Source: Brevundimonas sp. UBA7506 (GTDB lineage Bacteria > Pseudomonadota > Alphaproteobacteria > Caulobacterales > Caulobacteraceae). Taken from it: a stretch of 64,000 nucleotides of DNA. A program made the translations under genes and the position numbers. Shown here piece by piece: positions 1 to 9,827 of the stretch; the first letter of the stretch is position 1; the number at the start of each line of letters is the position of its first letter. The notes beneath the pieces are model-generated. The model saw only the letters and a program-made list of their open reading frames with translations. It was not told where the DNA came from and did not search any database. Where the stretch lies: the NCBI RefSeq assembly GCF_002479495.1, contig NZ_DLNQ01000014.1:1-64000 (forward strand), in the 5' to 3' direction.

Positions 1-99
1 CGCGCTCCGCAGCCGGTGGCCCAGACGGTGGCCGCCCTGCGCAGCGGCGCCCGCAAGCCGTCTCTGGTGGTGGTCTCAGACGGCTGGGAGGAGTTCTGA
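1..99 (+). CDS. C-terminal end of an unidentified protein (partial)
   Basis: Frame 1 is open from the window edge to a TGA at 97-99 and gives 32 residues ending in SDGWEEF. It is followed by a terminator-like hairpin and then rimP, so it is probably the last gene of the preceding transcription unit. The visible part has no motif I recognise, so no function is proposed. Confidence 0.55.
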   Translation, partial: RAPQPVAQTVAALRSGARKPSLVVVSDGWEEF

Positions 100-114
100 A
101 CCTTTGCGACGACG

Positions 115-140
115 GCGGGGGCTGACACGGCCCCCGCTTT
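115..140 (+). terminator. Rho-independent terminator-like hairpin
   Basis: An 8-bp GC-only stem (115-122 with 130-137) with a 7-nt loop is followed by TTT. It lies 15 bases after the stop of the partial gene and separates it from the rimP-nusA operon. The T tract is short, so strength is uncertain. Confidence 0.55.
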
Positions 141-238
141 CGCCTATATGACCGCTCACATCGTTAGACCGGCGTCCAACGGCGTCGTTTCAAGCGGCGG
201 CCCGGACGGACCGCCGCTTTTGTATTTGGACCTGACCC

Positions 239-835
239 TTGCGCGCCAAGACCGCTGAAGACCGCGCCCTGCTGGAGATGATCGACCCCGTGGCCGAGAG
301 CCTGGGGCTGGCCGTCGTGCGCGTGCGCCTGATGGGCGGCACCCTGCGTCGCCGTCTGCAGATCATGGCCGAGCGCGTGATCGACAATGACATCTCGGTC
401 GAGGAATGCGCCCGCCTGTCGCGCGCCGTGTCGGAAGTGTTCGACGCCGCCGATCCGATCTCGGGCGAGTACCTGCTGGAGGTCTCGTCGCCCGGCATCG
501 ACCGCCCGCTGACCCGCCTGATCGATTTCGACCTGTTCGAAGGCTATGAGGCCCGCTTGGAAACCGACCGCATGGTCGAGGGGCGCAAGCGCTTCAAGGG
601 AATCCTGGCCGGGATCGAGGGCGACAACGTCGCCATCGATCTGGACGGCGAGGAGGACACGGCCCTGATCCCCTTCGAATGGATTGCGGACGCCAAGCTG
701 GTGCTCACCGACGAACTGCTGAAGCGGGGCGCGGCCCTGCGCGCGGCGCGCGGCGAACCCGAAGACGACGGCCTGCCGGAAGGTGCGGCTGAAGACGAAC
801 AAACCACCCCGACCTCGACCAAGGACAAAGCCTGA
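239..835 (+). CDS. rimP: Ribosome maturation factor RimP
   Basis: RimP assists assembly of the 30S subunit in the cytoplasm. The 198-residue protein has the family's N-terminal alpha/beta domain ([16 protein letters not shown] near residues 16-31, then the cluster SSPGIDRPL near 84-92) and a C-terminal SH3-like domain ending near residue 160. An acidic tail ([15 protein letters not shown]) follows, which is longer than in E. coli. The start is a TTG at 239, because no ATG or GTG fits the conserved N-terminus better. Its TGA shares one base with the nusA ATG, as expected for the coupled rimP-nusA-infB operon. Confidence 0.93.
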   Translation: MRAKTAEDRALLEMIDPVAESLGLAVVRVRLMGGTLRRRLQIMAERVIDNDISVEECARLSRAVSEVFDAADPISGEYLLEVSSPGIDRPLTRLIDFDLFEGYEARLETDRMVEGRKRFKGILAGIEGDNVAIDLDGEEDTALIPFEWIADAKLVLTDELLKRGAALRAARGEPEDDGLPEGAAEDEQTTPTSTKDKA

Positions 836-2559
836 TGGCCGTCACCGGTATTTCCGCCAACCGTCTCGAACTGCTCTCGATCGCCGACGCCGTCGCGCGT
901 GAGAAGAACATCGACAAGGAAATCGTCATCGAGGCGATCGAGGAGGCGATCCAGAAGGGCGCCAAGTCGCGCTACGGCGCCCATCACGACATCCGCGCCA
1001 AGATCGACCACAAGACCGGCGAACTGTCGCTGACCCGCCACGTCACCATCGTGCCGGACGACTGGCAGCCGGAAGACGAACTGGAAGAGTTCAACGACAG
1101 CGCCATGGTGCGTCTGCGCGACGCCTCCAAGCGCGACCCGGAAGCCGAGGTCGGCAAGGAATACGTCGAGGTCCTGCCGCCGTTCGAGTTCGGCCGCGTC
1201 CAGACCCAGATGGCTCGCCAGGTCGTGACCGGCAAGGTCCGCGAGGCCGAGCGCGCCAACCAGTACGAAGAGTTCAAGGATCGCGTCGGCGAGATCGTCA
1301 ACGGCACGGTCAAGCGCGTCGAATACGGCAACACCATCGTCGACCTGGGCCGTGGCGAAGGCATCATGCGCCGCGACCAGTCGATCCCGCGCGAGGTGTT
1401 CAACGTCGGCGACCGCGTCCGCACCTACATCTACGACGTTCGTCCCGAGGCCAAGGGGCCGCAGGTCATGCTGTCGCGCGCCCACCCCGGCTTCATGGCC
1501 AAGCTGTTCGCCCAGGAAGTGCCGGAAGTCTATGACGGCGTGATCGAGATCCGCGCCGCCGCCCGCGACGCCGGTTCGCGCGCCAAGATGGCCGTCCTGT
1601 CGAACGACAGCTCGATCGACCCCGTCGGCGCCTGCGTCGGCATGCGCGGCTCGCGCGTTCAGGCGGTCGTCGCCGAACTGCAGGGCGAGAAGATCGACAT
1701 CATTCAGTGGAACGACGACGAGCCCACCTTCATCGTCAACGCCCTGGCCCCGGCCGAAGTGGCCAAGGTGGTCATGGATGAAGAGGCTGACCGCGTCGAA
1801 GTCGTGGTGCCGGACGAGCAGCTGTCGCTGGCCATCGGCCGTCGCGGCCAGAACGTGCGCCTGGCTTCACAGCTGACCGGCTGGCAGATCGACATCATCA
1901 CCGAGTCGCAGGACAGCGAGCGTCGCCAGAAGGAGTTCGCCGAGCGGACCGCCCTGTTCCAGGAAGCCCTGGACGTCGACGAGACCATCGCCCAGCTTCT
2001 GGTCACCGAAGGCTTCGCCACCATCGAAGACCTGGCCTTCGTGGAATCCTACGAAGTCGCCGAGATCGAAGGCTTCGACGAGGAGACCGCCGAGGAGCTG
2101 CAGACCCGGGCCCGCGAATTCCTGGACCGCAAGGCTGCTGAGCTGGACGCCAAGCGCGTCGCTCTCGGCGTCGAGGATGCCGTGCTGGACGTGCCGGGCG
2201 TGACCGGCGCCATCGCCGTCGCCCTGGGCGAAGGCGGGGTGAAGACGGTCGAGGACCTGGCCGACCTGGCCACCGACGAAATCCGCGGCGGTTATGAAGT
2301 CCGCAACGGCGAGCGCGTGAAGGTCGCCGGCGTGCTGGAGAGCTTCAACCTGTCGCAACAGGACGCCGAGCTGCTGATCCTGCAGGCCCGCGTGGCCGCC
2401 GGCTGGATCGACGCCTCGGAGCTGCCGCAGGTCGAAGAGCCCGAGTATGAGGAAGAAATTTTCGCCGAGGCCGGCGAAGAGGGCGCCGAATACGAGGTTG
2501 AAGCCGTTGATGCTGATGCGGAGGTCATCGCTGAAGACCTCGAGCCGTCGCAAGACTGA
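835..2559 (+). CDS. nusA: Transcription termination/antitermination protein NusA
   Basis: NusA binds RNA polymerase and nascent RNA and modulates pausing, termination and antitermination. The 574 residues show the N-terminal polymerase-binding domain (about 1-130), an S1 domain (about 135-200), two KH domains (about 230-350, with [12 protein letters not shown] near 338-349) and two C-terminal helix-hairpin-helix-like repeats (about 365-510). The C-terminus is a very acidic tail from about residue 528. It overlaps rimP by one base and leads into the ylxR-like gene after 18 bases. Length and domain order are normal for Alphaproteobacteria. Confidence 0.97.
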   Translation: MAVTGISANRLELLSIADAVAREKNIDKEIVIEAIEEAIQKGAKSRYGAHHDIRAKIDHKTGELSLTRHVTIVPDDWQPEDELEEFNDSAMVRLRDASKRDPEAEVGKEYVEVLPPFEFGRVQTQMARQVVTGKVREAERANQYEEFKDRVGEIVNGTVKRVEYGNTIVDLGRGEGIMRRDQSIPREVFNVGDRVRTYIYDVRPEAKGPQVMLSRAHPGFMAKLFAQEVPEVYDGVIEIRAAARDAGSRAKMAVLSNDSSIDPVGACVGMRGSRVQAVVAELQGEKIDIIQWNDDEPTFIVNALAPAEVAKVVMDEEADRVEVVVPDEQLSLAIGRRGQNVRLASQLTGWQIDIITESQDSERRQKEFAERTALFQEALDVDETIAQLLVTEGFATIEDLAFVESYEVAEIEGFDEETAEELQTRAREFLDRKAAELDAKRVALGVEDAVLDVPGVTGAIAVALGEGGVKTVEDLADLATDEIRGGYEVRNGERVKVAGVLESFNLSQQDAELLILQARVAAGWIDASELPQVEEPEYEEEIFAEAGEEGAEYEVEAVDADAEVIAEDLEPSQD

Positions 2560-2577
2560 TGGGAGCCGCAGCCGTCC

Positions 2578-3282
2578 ATGACCCCGAACGAGGCGCTGAT
2601 CGATAGAGACCGTCAGGACCTGGTGACCCGCCAGGTTCTCGATGAATCTCGCCTGATCCGCTTCGTGCCGGCGCCGGACGGCTCGGTCGCGCCCGACCTG
2701 GCGCGCAAGCTGCCGGGCCGGGGTCTCTGGGTCGAAGCCTCGCGGGCTTCGGTCGAGACGGCTGTGAAGAAGAACCTGTTCGCGCGGTCGGCCAAGGCGC
2801 CGCTGAAACCCGCGCCGGACCTGGCCGATCTGGTCGAAAAGCTGCTGGTTCGACGCTGTCTGGACCAACTGGGTCTTGCCCGGCGCGAAGGCGTGCTTAT
2901 CTCTGGCTTCGAAAAGAGCGCCGCCGCCATTCGCGGCGGGCGAGCGGCTTGGGTCATCGAGGCGGCGGACGGTTCCGCTGACGGTCGAGGCAAGCTTCTG
3001 GCCCTGGCGAAACATCCGTCCCCGGCGCCCAAAATCTGCGGCGCATTCAGCGCGGACGATTTGAGTTTGGCCCTTGGGCTGGAAAATGCGATACACGCCG
3101 TCCTGCTGCAAGGCGGGCGAGCCGATCGTTGGACCCTTGAGGTCGAGCGGCTGGCGGGATTTCGGCCTCTGCGTCCAGAGAGCTGGCGCCGGGACGGTCC
3201 CGGCGACGGCGCCGAGGACGACCGGGGCGAGACCCTGGAACGAGAGCCTGAGGCTTTTGGCGGGCGAGGACCTGTTTCCTGA
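2578..3282 (+). CDS. YlxR (DUF448)/L7Ae-like RNA-binding protein
   Basis: This 234-residue protein sits between nusA and infB, the usual position of ylxR. Residues 12-70 carry the DUF448 pattern, including LIRFVPAPDGSVAPDL and LPGRGLWV. Residues 85-180 look like an L7Ae-type RNA-binding domain (LARREGVLISGFEKS, then AAWVIEAADG), a fusion common in Alphaproteobacteria. The C-terminus is charged and looks disordered. The exact role is not settled; members bind RNA and B. subtilis YlxR affects rnpB expression. The residues before the core are RDRQDLVTRQ, without the cysteine some family members have. Confidence 0.85.
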   Translation: MTPNEALIDRDRQDLVTRQVLDESRLIRFVPAPDGSVAPDLARKLPGRGLWVEASRASVETAVKKNLFARSAKAPLKPAPDLADLVEKLLVRRCLDQLGLARREGVLISGFEKSAAAIRGGRAAWVIEAADGSADGRGKLLALAKHPSPAPKICGAFSADDLSLALGLENAIHAVLLQGGRADRWTLEVERLAGFRPLRPESWRRDGPGDGAEDDRGETLEREPEAFGGRGPVS

Positions 3283-3361
3283 TCAGGAAGCGGGACCACG
3301 CCCGGCTATGGGTGTTTGACGAGACGATGGCGGAATTCTCCGCCCCGAGTAAAGCGACCGG

Positions 3362-6300
3362 ATGAGCGACGAAAACGACAAGACCGAAGACGGTAAGACC
3401 CCTGCCAACGCGCCTTCTCAAACGGGGCCGCGCGCTCCGCTGAGCCTGAAGCCGCGGACGGCCGGATCGGTCTCGACCGGCACCGTGAAGCAGAGCTTCA
3501 GCCATGGACGGTCCAAGACCGTGGTCGTCGAGACGAAGCGCCGCGCCGGCGCCGCGCCCGGACATCAGCGTCCGCAGGGCTTCGACGTGTCGCGTCCGCG
3601 CGCCGAGCAGGGTGCGCCGCAATCGCCGCGCGCCAATGCGCCGCGTCCGGCCGGCGGAGGCCTGTCGGTCGAGGAGCAGGAAGCGCGTCGCCGCGCCATC
3701 GCCCTGGCCACCCAGGCCCAGGCCGAGCGTGAACGCGCCGCCGTGGCTGAAAAGGCCGCCCGCGAAGCCGCCCAGCGCGATCAGGCCGCCGCCGCCGAGA
3801 AGGCCGCTGAAGCCGCTCGCGCCGAAGCCGCCGCCGCCAAGGCCGCGGCCGACGCCGCCCGCGCCGAAGCCGCCAAGCTGACGGCCGCCGCGCCGCCGGC
3901 CGCCCCGGCCAAGCCCAAGATCGAACTGCCCAAGCCGATCGTGCCGGCGCCGACGCCCGCGCCGGCTCCGGCTCCGGCCGCGCCCGCCGCTCCGGCTCGT
4001 CCGGCCGCGCCCGCGCGCCCGGTGGTCAACTTCGGCCAGCGCGCGCCCAAGATCCCGACCGGCCGCGCGCCGATCGAGCGTCCCGCCTTCGGCGGCCGCT
4101 CGGCCCGCGAGCAGGCCATGGGCGACGGCGATCGCCCGCAGTCCGATCGTCCGCAGGCCTCGGACCGTCCGCAAGGCGGCCGCCCGCAAGGCGATCGTCC
4201 GCAGGGCGCCCGTCCGGCCGCCAGCCAGACCGTCCGCTATTCAGCCCTTAACCCGAAACCGGCGCCCGGCGCCGCCCGACCCGGCGCGGCCCGCACCGGC
4301 CCCGGCGGCCGCCCGACCCCGAACCAGCCGCCGGCGACGCCCGATGTGGCCCGTCCCAGCCGCGCGCCCGGCGCCGGCTTCGGCCGTCCGGTCCGTCCCG
4401 AGGACGACCGCGACAAGCGCTTCTCGGACGCCGGCAAGGCCGTCAGCCGCACGCGCGGCGAACCCAAGCGCCGCGAAGGCCGTCTGACCATCCAGTCGGT
4501 CGCCGGCGACGGCGACACCGCCGAGCGCATGCGCTCGCTGGCCTCGGTCCGCCGGGCCCGCGAACGCGAGAAGGAAAAGCGCAAGGGCGGATCGACCGAT
4601 GCGCCGAACCGGCCGCGTGAAGTCGTCATTCCCGACGTCATCACCGTGCAGGAGCTGTCCAACCGGATGGCCGTCCGCGGCGTGGACATCATCAAGTTCC
4701 TGATGCGTCAGGGCATGATGATGAAGATCAACGACGTGATCGACTCCGACACCGCCGAACTGGTGGCCGAAGAGTTCGGCATGGCCGTCAAGCGCGTGTC
4801 GGAATCCGACGTCGAGGAAGGCTTCATCGCCGAGGCCGACGACGAAGGCGCCACCACCCTGCGCGCCCCGGTCGTGGCCATCATGGGCCACGTCGACCAC
4901 GGCAAGACCTCGCTGCTGGACGCTCTGCGCACGACCGACGTGGCCGGCGGCGAAGCCGGCGGCATCACCCAGCACATCGGCGCCTATCAGGTGCGCCTGG
5001 AAGACGGCCAGCGGGTCACCTTCCTGGACACCCCGGGCCACGCCGCCTTCTCGGCGATGCGGGCGCGCGGCGCCAACGTCACCGACATCGTGGTCCTGGT
5101 CGTGGCCGCCGACGACGGCGTCATGCCGCAGACGATCGAAGCCATCCGTCACGCCAAGGCCGCCAACGCGCCCCTGATCGTCGCGGTCAACAAGATCGAC
5201 AAGCCGGACGCCAACTCGCAGAAGGTGGTCAACGAGCTGCTGCAGCACGAAGTCATCGCCGAAAGCCTGGGCGGCGACACCCAGATCATCGAGGTGTCGG
5301 CCAAGAACCGCATCAACCTCGACGGCCTGATCAACGCCATCCTGCTGCAGGCCGAGGTCATGGACCTGCGCGCCAACCCGGACCGTTCGGCCGAAGGCGT
5401 GGTCATCGAGGCCAAGCTGGACAAGGGCCGCGGCCCGGTCGCCACCGTCCTGGTCAAGCGCGGCACGCTGAAGCGCGGCGACATCGTCGTGGCCGGCTCC
5501 GCCTGGGGCAAGGCCCGCGCCCTGCTGGACGAACGCAATGCTCAGCTGACCGAAGCCGGTCCTTCCGTCCCGGTCGAGATCCTCGGCCTGTCGGAAGCGC
5601 CCTCGCCGGGCGACGTCTTCGCCGTGGTGGAGAGCGAGGCCCGCGCCCGCGAGCTGACGGAATACCGTGAGCGCGTGAAGCGTGAGAAGAGCCAGGTCTC
5701 GGGCGGCAGCCTGTCGCTGGCCGACATGATGGCCAAGCTCGGATCGAAGAAGATCAATGAGCTGCCGGTCGTCATCAAGTCCGACGTCCAGGGCTCGGGC
5801 GAAGCCATCTCGGCCTCGCTGGAGAAGATGGGCAACGACGAGGTGCGTGCACGCGTCGTCTATTCGGGCGCCGGCGGCATCACCGAGAGCGACGTCAACC
5901 TGGCCAAGTCGGCCGGGGCGCCGATCCTCGGCTTCAATGTCCGTGCGTCCAAGCAGGCGCGCGAACTGGCCGACCGCGAAGGCGTCGAGATCCGCTACTA
6001 CTCGATCATCTACGACCTGCTGGACGACATGAAGGGCGTGCTCTCGGGCATGCTGGCGCCGCTCCAGCGCGAAACCTTCCTCGGCAACGCCAAGGTGCTG
6101 CAGGTCTTCGACATCACCAAGGTCGGCAAGATCGCCGGCTGCCGGGTGTCGGAAGGCGTGGTCCGCAAGGGCGCGCGCGTCCGCATCATCCGCGACGACG
6201 TGGTGGTGCTGGAACTGGGCGTGCTCAACACGCTCAAGCGCTTCAAGGACGAGGTCAACGAGGTGCCCTCGGGCCAGGAGTGCGGCATGCAGTTCCAGGG

Positions 6301-6373
6301 CTTCCAGGACATCAAGGAAGGCGACTACATCGAGTGCTTCACCGTCGAAGAGGTCAAGCGCACCCTGGACTAG
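3362..6373 (+). CDS. infB: Translation initiation factor IF-2
   Basis: IF-2 is the GTPase that brings initiator tRNA to the 30S subunit. At 1003 residues it is longer than E. coli IF2 (890) because of a low-complexity N-terminus (residues 1-400: Ala/Glu-rich coiled coil, then Pro/Ala and Arg/Pro/Gln-rich repeats). An IF2_N-type module follows (about 420-480, [14 protein letters not shown]). The G domain has G1 GHVDHGKT at 509-516, then DTPGH and NKID. Domains II to IV complete the C-terminus, ending VKRTLD. The ATG at 3362 is preceded by a 79-bp gap. A strong terminator follows the gene. Confidence 0.98.
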   Translation: MSDENDKTEDGKTPANAPSQTGPRAPLSLKPRTAGSVSTGTVKQSFSHGRSKTVVVETKRRAGAAPGHQRPQGFDVSRPRAEQGAPQSPRANAPRPAGGGLSVEEQEARRRAIALATQAQAERERAAVAEKAAREAAQRDQAAAAEKAAEAARAEAAAAKAAADAARAEAAKLTAAAPPAAPAKPKIELPKPIVPAPTPAPAPAPAAPAAPARPAAPARPVVNFGQRAPKIPTGRAPIERPAFGGRSAREQAMGDGDRPQSDRPQASDRPQGGRPQGDRPQGARPAASQTVRYSALNPKPAPGAARPGAARTGPGGRPTPNQPPATPDVARPSRAPGAGFGRPVRPEDDRDKRFSDAGKAVSRTRGEPKRREGRLTIQSVAGDGDTAERMRSLASVRRAREREKEKRKGGSTDAPNRPREVVIPDVITVQELSNRMAVRGVDIIKFLMRQGMMMKINDVIDSDTAELVAEEFGMAVKRVSESDVEEGFIAEADDEGATTLRAPVVAIMGHVDHGKTSLLDALRTTDVAGGEAGGITQHIGAYQVRLEDGQRVTFLDTPGHAAFSAMRARGANVTDIVVLVVAADDGVMPQTIEAIRHAKAANAPLIVAVNKIDKPDANSQKVVNELLQHEVIAESLGGDTQIIEVSAKNRINLDGLINAILLQAEVMDLRANPDRSAEGVVIEAKLDKGRGPVATVLVKRGTLKRGDIVVAGSAWGKARALLDERNAQLTEAGPSVPVEILGLSEAPSPGDVFAVVESEARARELTEYRERVKREKSQVSGGSLSLADMMAKLGSKKINELPVVIKSDVQGSGEAISASLEKMGNDEVRARVVYSGAGGITESDVNLAKSAGAPILGFNVRASKQARELADREGVEIRYYSIIYDLLDDMKGVLSGMLAPLQRETFLGNAKVLQVFDITKVGKIAGCRVSEGVVRKGARVRIIRDDVVVLELGVLNTLKRFKDEVNEVPSGQECGMQFQGFQDIKEGDYIECFTVEEVKRTLD

Positions 6374-6398
6374 GGTTCGCCGGACTGACGAAGGCCTC

Positions 6399-6438
6399 AG
6401 GGGCGCGGTTTCGAAAGGGACCGCGCCCCTTGTCTTTT
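6399..6438 (+). terminator. Rho-independent terminator after infB
   Basis: A perfect 10-bp stem (6399-6408 with 6421-6430) with a 12-nt loop is followed by TGTCTTTT. It lies 26 bases after the infB stop and probably ends the rimP-infB transcript. Confidence 0.85.
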
Positions 6439-6518
6439 CGGGCCGAGGGTTCACGGCGGCGGCCGATGCCGTTACGGTCCGCCGGTCGCCGGGGGGGGTG
6501 TCCATCGACGGGGTCGCC

Positions 6519-7043
6519 ATGCGTCGCCACATCCTGATTTCGCTTCTTCTGACCGCCTCCGCGGCGGCGGGACCGGCCATGGCCGACACCCGCTTCCTGG
6601 CCTTCGACGCACGCGACCGCACGACCCAGGCCCTGACGCGCGGCGTGACCCTGGAAGTCGAGCGCGGCCTGTTCGGCGCCGTGGCGGTGCGCAACCTCTT
6701 CTCCAGCACCTCGCGCGGTTCGGCCCGTTTCACGCCGGGCGGGCCCGACGCCGTGCGCCGCGCCCTGCCGGCGGGGGCGAGCGAGAGCGGAGTCTACGCC
6801 ATCGTCCAGGAAGGCGACGGGCGGGGTCTGTCGCGCGCCCTCTGCCCCGGCTCCGACGAGAGCTGGGTCGTGGTGGGCCGGGTCAAGGCGGGGCGTCCCA
6901 TGACCATGCACGCCGTCGGCCGTTGGAGCGACGGCCAGTACCGCCACTGCGTTCAGCTGAACTACGACTATCGCGGCGAATGGGCGACGCAGCAGGGCGC
7001 CAGCCCGGCGCGGGACGCCCCCGTGGCCTACGGTCCGGGCTGA
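6519..7043 (+). CDS. Secreted protein of unknown function
   Basis: From the ATG at 6519 this encodes 174 residues. They begin with a clear Sec signal peptide (MRRH, a hydrophobic stretch, then GPAMA just before the likely cleavage), so the product is probably periplasmic. An in-frame GTG at 6498 would add seven residues ahead of the signal and is less likely. The mature part has two cysteines (SRALCPGSDESW and YRHCVQL) that could form one disulfide. I do not recognise the family. It lies after the infB terminator and 7 bases before the DUF2459 gene, so the two probably form a small operon inserted in the rimP-pnp cluster. Confidence 0.7.
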   Translation: MRRHILISLLLTASAAAGPAMADTRFLAFDARDRTTQALTRGVTLEVERGLFGAVAVRNLFSSTSRGSARFTPGGPDAVRRALPAGASESGVYAIVQEGDGRGLSRALCPGSDESWVVVGRVKAGRPMTMHAVGRWSDGQYRHCVQLNYDYRGEWATQQGASPARDAPVAYGPG

Positions 7044-7050
7044 GGCCCGG

Positions 7051-7761
7051 ATGGAGGCGCTCGGGCGGTTTCTGATCGCGGCCCTGATCGGCCTGCTCGC
7101 CGCCCTGTGGACCCTGACCCGATCCGGCGATCCGGCTCTTTTCCCTGCGGCGCCGGGCGAGCCGGGCGTGACCGTCTATCTGCTCGACAACGGCTTTCAC
7201 ACCGACCTGGCCGTGCCGCGCGCGGCCCTGATGGACGGGGGCGGACCGCTGGCCGAGGCGACGGCGGGGCTGGCCCCCGGCGACTGGGTGCTGGTCGGCT
7301 GGGGCGATGCGACCTTCTATGTCGATCAGAGCCCGATCCCGGGGCGACTGGCCGACGGGGCGCGGGCCTTCTTCCGGCCGGGCAACGCCTCGGTCGTCAT
7401 GCTGGACCCCGAGGCGCGCGATCCGACGCGGCGGTTCCGGGCCGAGGATCGACAGGCGCTGCGGCTGTCCCGGGCGGGCATGGCGGCGCTGCGGGCGCGG
7501 GTCCAGGCGTCGCTGGCGACCGACGCGGCCGGGTGTCCGATCCTGGCGGCGGCGCGGCCCGGCGACGACGCCCGCTTTTTCGTCAGCCGCGAGACCTTCT
7601 GGATCGGCCACCTGTGCAACCACTGGACGGCGGAGCTGCTGTCGGCCGGGGGCCTGCCGGTTCGGCCTTTCCGCGCCGTGACCTCGGGCGAGGTGATGCG
7701 GACGGCGGTCCGCGCGGAGCAGGGCGCCGCCAAGCTGGACTTGGAGCCCGTCCGCGACTAG
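7051..7761 (+). CDS. DUF2459 (TIGR02117-like) membrane-anchored protein
   Basis: This 236-residue protein has one N-terminal hydrophobic segment (residues about 5-22) and an outer domain with the DUF2459 signature: VYLLDNGFHTDL near 42-53, WVLVGWGDATFY near 82-93 and HLCNHWTAELL near 187-197. The family is of unknown biochemical function; some members lie near urease genes. Conserved His, Asp, Cys and His residues suggest an NlpC/P60-like or other hydrolase fold, but that is only inference. It follows the secreted-protein gene by 7 bases. Confidence 0.8.
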   Translation: MEALGRFLIAALIGLLAALWTLTRSGDPALFPAAPGEPGVTVYLLDNGFHTDLAVPRAALMDGGGPLAEATAGLAPGDWVLVGWGDATFYVDQSPIPGRLADGARAFFRPGNASVVMLDPEARDPTRRFRAEDRQALRLSRAGMAALRARVQASLATDAAGCPILAAARPGDDARFFVSRETFWIGHLCNHWTAELLSAGGLPVRPFRAVTSGEVMRTAVRAEQGAAKLDLEPVRD

Positions 7762-7823
7762 ACCGCGCCCTTCGCTTTTTCAGCCGGCGTCCGATCCCCG
7801 GCGAGCGACCCAGGAGGCGCGCC

Positions 7824-8276
7824 ATGAGCCGCAAGCAACATACCCGCAACGCCACCGGACCTCAGGGTCCGTCGCAGCGCCAGCTGCGCGCCGGCGAACT
7901 GATCCGTCACGCCCTTGTCGACGTGCTGCGCGAACAGGAAATTCACGACGAGGCCCTGCTGGGCGTGTCGATCACCGTGACCGAGGTGCGGCTGTCGCCG
8001 GACCTGAAGCACGCCACCTGTTTCGTAGAACCCCTGGGCGCGGGCGTCGAGGCCGCCGTGACCGCGGGCCACGAGAGCGAGATCATCAAGGCGCTGAACG
8101 CCCACGCCAAATTCCTGCGCGGCCAGCTGGGCCGCCACATCGACATGAAGTTCACCCCGGATCTGCGCTTCCGTCATGACGAAAGCTTCGATGCGGCCAG
8201 CCACATCGACCGTCTGTTCGACGACCCGCGCGTGCGCGCCGACGTGGCGCGCGCCGAAGACCAGGACGAAGACTGA
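7824..8276 (+). CDS. rbfA: 30S ribosome-binding factor RbfA
   Basis: RbfA binds the pre-30S subunit and helps 16S rRNA 5'-end processing and cold adaptation. The 150-residue protein shows the KH-like core: RQLRAGELIRHALVDVL near the N-terminus, VTEVRLSPDLKHATCFVEPL in the middle and LRFRHDESFDAASHIDRLF near the end. The C-terminus is acidic. The ATG at 7824 is chosen because an AGGAGG lies at 7812-7817. The same frame stays open far upstream, but only as an overlap with the DUF2459 gene. truB starts 3 bases after the stop. Confidence 0.95.
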   Translation: MSRKQHTRNATGPQGPSQRQLRAGELIRHALVDVLREQEIHDEALLGVSITVTEVRLSPDLKHATCFVEPLGAGVEAAVTAGHESEIIKALNAHAKFLRGQLGRHIDMKFTPDLRFRHDESFDAASHIDRLFDDPRVRADVARAEDQDED

Positions 8277-8279
8277 CCC

Positions 8280-9212
8280 ATGGCGCGTCGCAAGAAGGGC
8301 GAGATCGTCAACGGCTGGGTCTGCCTGGACAAGCCCTATGAGATGGGCTCGACCGAGGCGGTGACCAAGATCCGTCGCCTGTTCGACGCCCAGAAGGCGG
8401 GCCACGCCGGGACCCTGGATCCCCTGGCCTCGGGCATCCTGCCCATCGCCCTGGGTGAGGCGACCAAGACCGTGCCCTTCATGATGGACGCCGAGAAGGT
8501 CTATCGCTTCACCATCCACTGGGGCATTTCCACCGACAGCATCGACCGCGAGGGCGAGATCATCGCCCGCTCGGACGTGCGGCCCTCGGTCGAGGCGGTG
8601 AAGGCGGCCCTGCCGGCCTTCGTCGGCGAGATCGATCAGGTCCCGCCCCAGTTCTCGGCTATCCGTGTCAACGGCGAGCGCGCCTATGACCTGGCGCGCG
8701 ACGGCGCCGAGTTCGAACTGGAAGCCCGCAAGGTCATGATCCATGAGGCGGCGGTGACCGACGCCCCGGACGCCGACCACGTCGAGATCACGATGCGGAC
8801 GGGCAAGGGCGTCTATGTCCGCTCGCTGGCGCGCGACCTGGCCGCCATGCTGGGCGCCGAAGGGCATGTTTCGGCCCTGCGGCGCGAGCGGGTGGGGCCG
8901 TTCTCGACCGAGAACGCCGTCACTCTGGATTTTCTCGTCGATCTGGCGCATAAGGGCGCCGCCTTGGAAGGCTTGCTGCCCGTTTCGACCGCTCTGGACG
9001 ACATCCCGGATCTGGCCGTCACGGAACAGGACGCCTTCTCGCTGAGGCAGGGACGGCCGATCGTTCTGCTCCCCCGTCAGGTCGAGACCTTGAAGAGCCA
9101 GCTTTCCGCCGGTTCGCGCACGGTGTCGGCCTTCGCGGGAGAAACGCTCGTCGCGCTCTGCACCCTGCGGGCCGGACGGCTAGAACCCGACCGTGTTTTC
9201 AATCTCCCCTAG
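8280..9212 (+). CDS. truB: tRNA pseudouridine(55) synthase TruB
   Basis: TruB makes pseudouridine 55 in the T loop of tRNAs. The 310-residue protein has the N-terminal [14 protein letters not shown], the [18 protein letters not shown] block that carries the catalytic Asp (near residues 43-58), and [14 protein letters not shown] near 175-188. A C-terminal region resembles the usual PUA-like tail. It follows rbfA by 3 bases and is followed by rpsO after 47 bases, the standard rbfA-truB-rpsO-pnp order. Confidence 0.97.
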   Translation: MARRKKGEIVNGWVCLDKPYEMGSTEAVTKIRRLFDAQKAGHAGTLDPLASGILPIALGEATKTVPFMMDAEKVYRFTIHWGISTDSIDREGEIIARSDVRPSVEAVKAALPAFVGEIDQVPPQFSAIRVNGERAYDLARDGAEFELEARKVMIHEAAVTDAPDADHVEITMRTGKGVYVRSLARDLAAMLGAEGHVSALRRERVGPFSTENAVTLDFLVDLAHKGAALEGLLPVSTALDDIPDLAVTEQDAFSLRQGRPIVLLPRQVETLKSQLSAGSRTVSAFAGETLVALCTLRAGRLEPDRVFNLP

Positions 9213-9259
9213 CGCTCGTCTTCGGACGGCGCGACAGGGCTCCAACATGGAGACTCTCG

Positions 9260-9529
9260 ATGTCGATTACGGCTCAACGCAAGGGCGAAGTCATCGCTGA
9301 CAACGCTCGTTCGGCTGCAGACACCGGCTCGGCCGAGGTCCAGGTCGCGATCCTTTCGGAACGCATCGCCAACCTGACCGAGCACTTCAAGACCCACAAG
9401 AAAGACAACCACTCGCGTCGCGGCCTTCTGAAGATGGTCTCGCAGCGTCGTCGTCTTCTTGACCACCTGATCAAGGTCGATCGCGAGCGTTACACCGCTC
9501 TGATCACCAAGCTGGGCCTGCGTCGCTAA
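9260..9529 (+). CDS. rpsO: Ribosomal protein S15 (uS15)
   Basis: S15 binds the central domain of 16S rRNA early in 30S assembly. The 89-residue length is exactly typical, and the conserved helices are visible: [15 protein letters not shown], the [19 protein letters not shown] block and the C-terminal LITKLGLRR. It is preceded by GGAGA and is followed by a hairpin and a 298-bp leader before pnp. Confidence 0.99.
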   Translation: MSITAQRKGEVIADNARSAADTGSAEVQVAILSERIANLTEHFKTHKKDNHSRRGLLKMVSQRRRLLDHLIKVDRERYTALITKLGLRR

Positions 9530-9559
9530 GGCGGCCGACCGGCAGCGGATAGATTTCTC

Positions 9560-9587
9560 GAGGCGCGGGCGGACACGTCCGCGCCTC
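9560..9587 (+). terminator. Hairpin after rpsO (terminator or attenuator)
   Basis: A 9-bp GC-rich stem (9560-9568 with 9579-9587) has a 10-nt loop and is followed by only GTTCC. It may be a weak terminator or a processing hairpin between rpsO and pnp rather than a full stop, since the cluster usually shows read-through. Confidence 0.5.
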
Positions 9588-9827
9588 GTTCCGCACCTAA
9601 GAGCCCTTTGTCGAAGCGGAAGTGGTTCGCCTCGAGAAACGCTCGACCAGTGAGCTTCCTGCGCGCCGCAGGTCTTTAACGGCGCAGACGCGAGGGCCAG
9701 GACGGTCCTTGCTCCATCCGCCCGGACGCGATGGCGCGACCGGGTTTTCGGGGACCGAGGGACTGAACAGCCCGAGGCTCCACACACCCCCGTCGGGAAT
9801 ACGCCCGCGGGAGACGAAAGAAGAAAA
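9588..9827 (+). promoter_or_regulatory. pnp leader region with nested inverted repeats
   Basis: This 240-bp stretch has no credible gene. It contains CGGTCC at 9703-9708 facing GGACCG at 9752-9757, and inside it CCATC at 9714-9718 facing GATGG at 9730-9734. Together they form a long imperfect stem-loop upstream of pnp. In E. coli the pnp leader hairpin is cut by RNase III and used for autoregulation. A similar role here is inference from position only. Confidence 0.4.

Noticed and set aside
3690..4250. Ala/Pro and Arg/Pro/Gln repeats in infB as a possible mobile insertion
   Set aside because: Long low-complexity N-termini are usual in alphaproteobacterial IF-2, and the frame and codon use are continuous.
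4241..6733. 830-codon open frame on the - strand opposite infB
   Set aside because: It is antisense to a certain gene; composition follows the GC-rich codon pattern of infB, with no recognisable domain.
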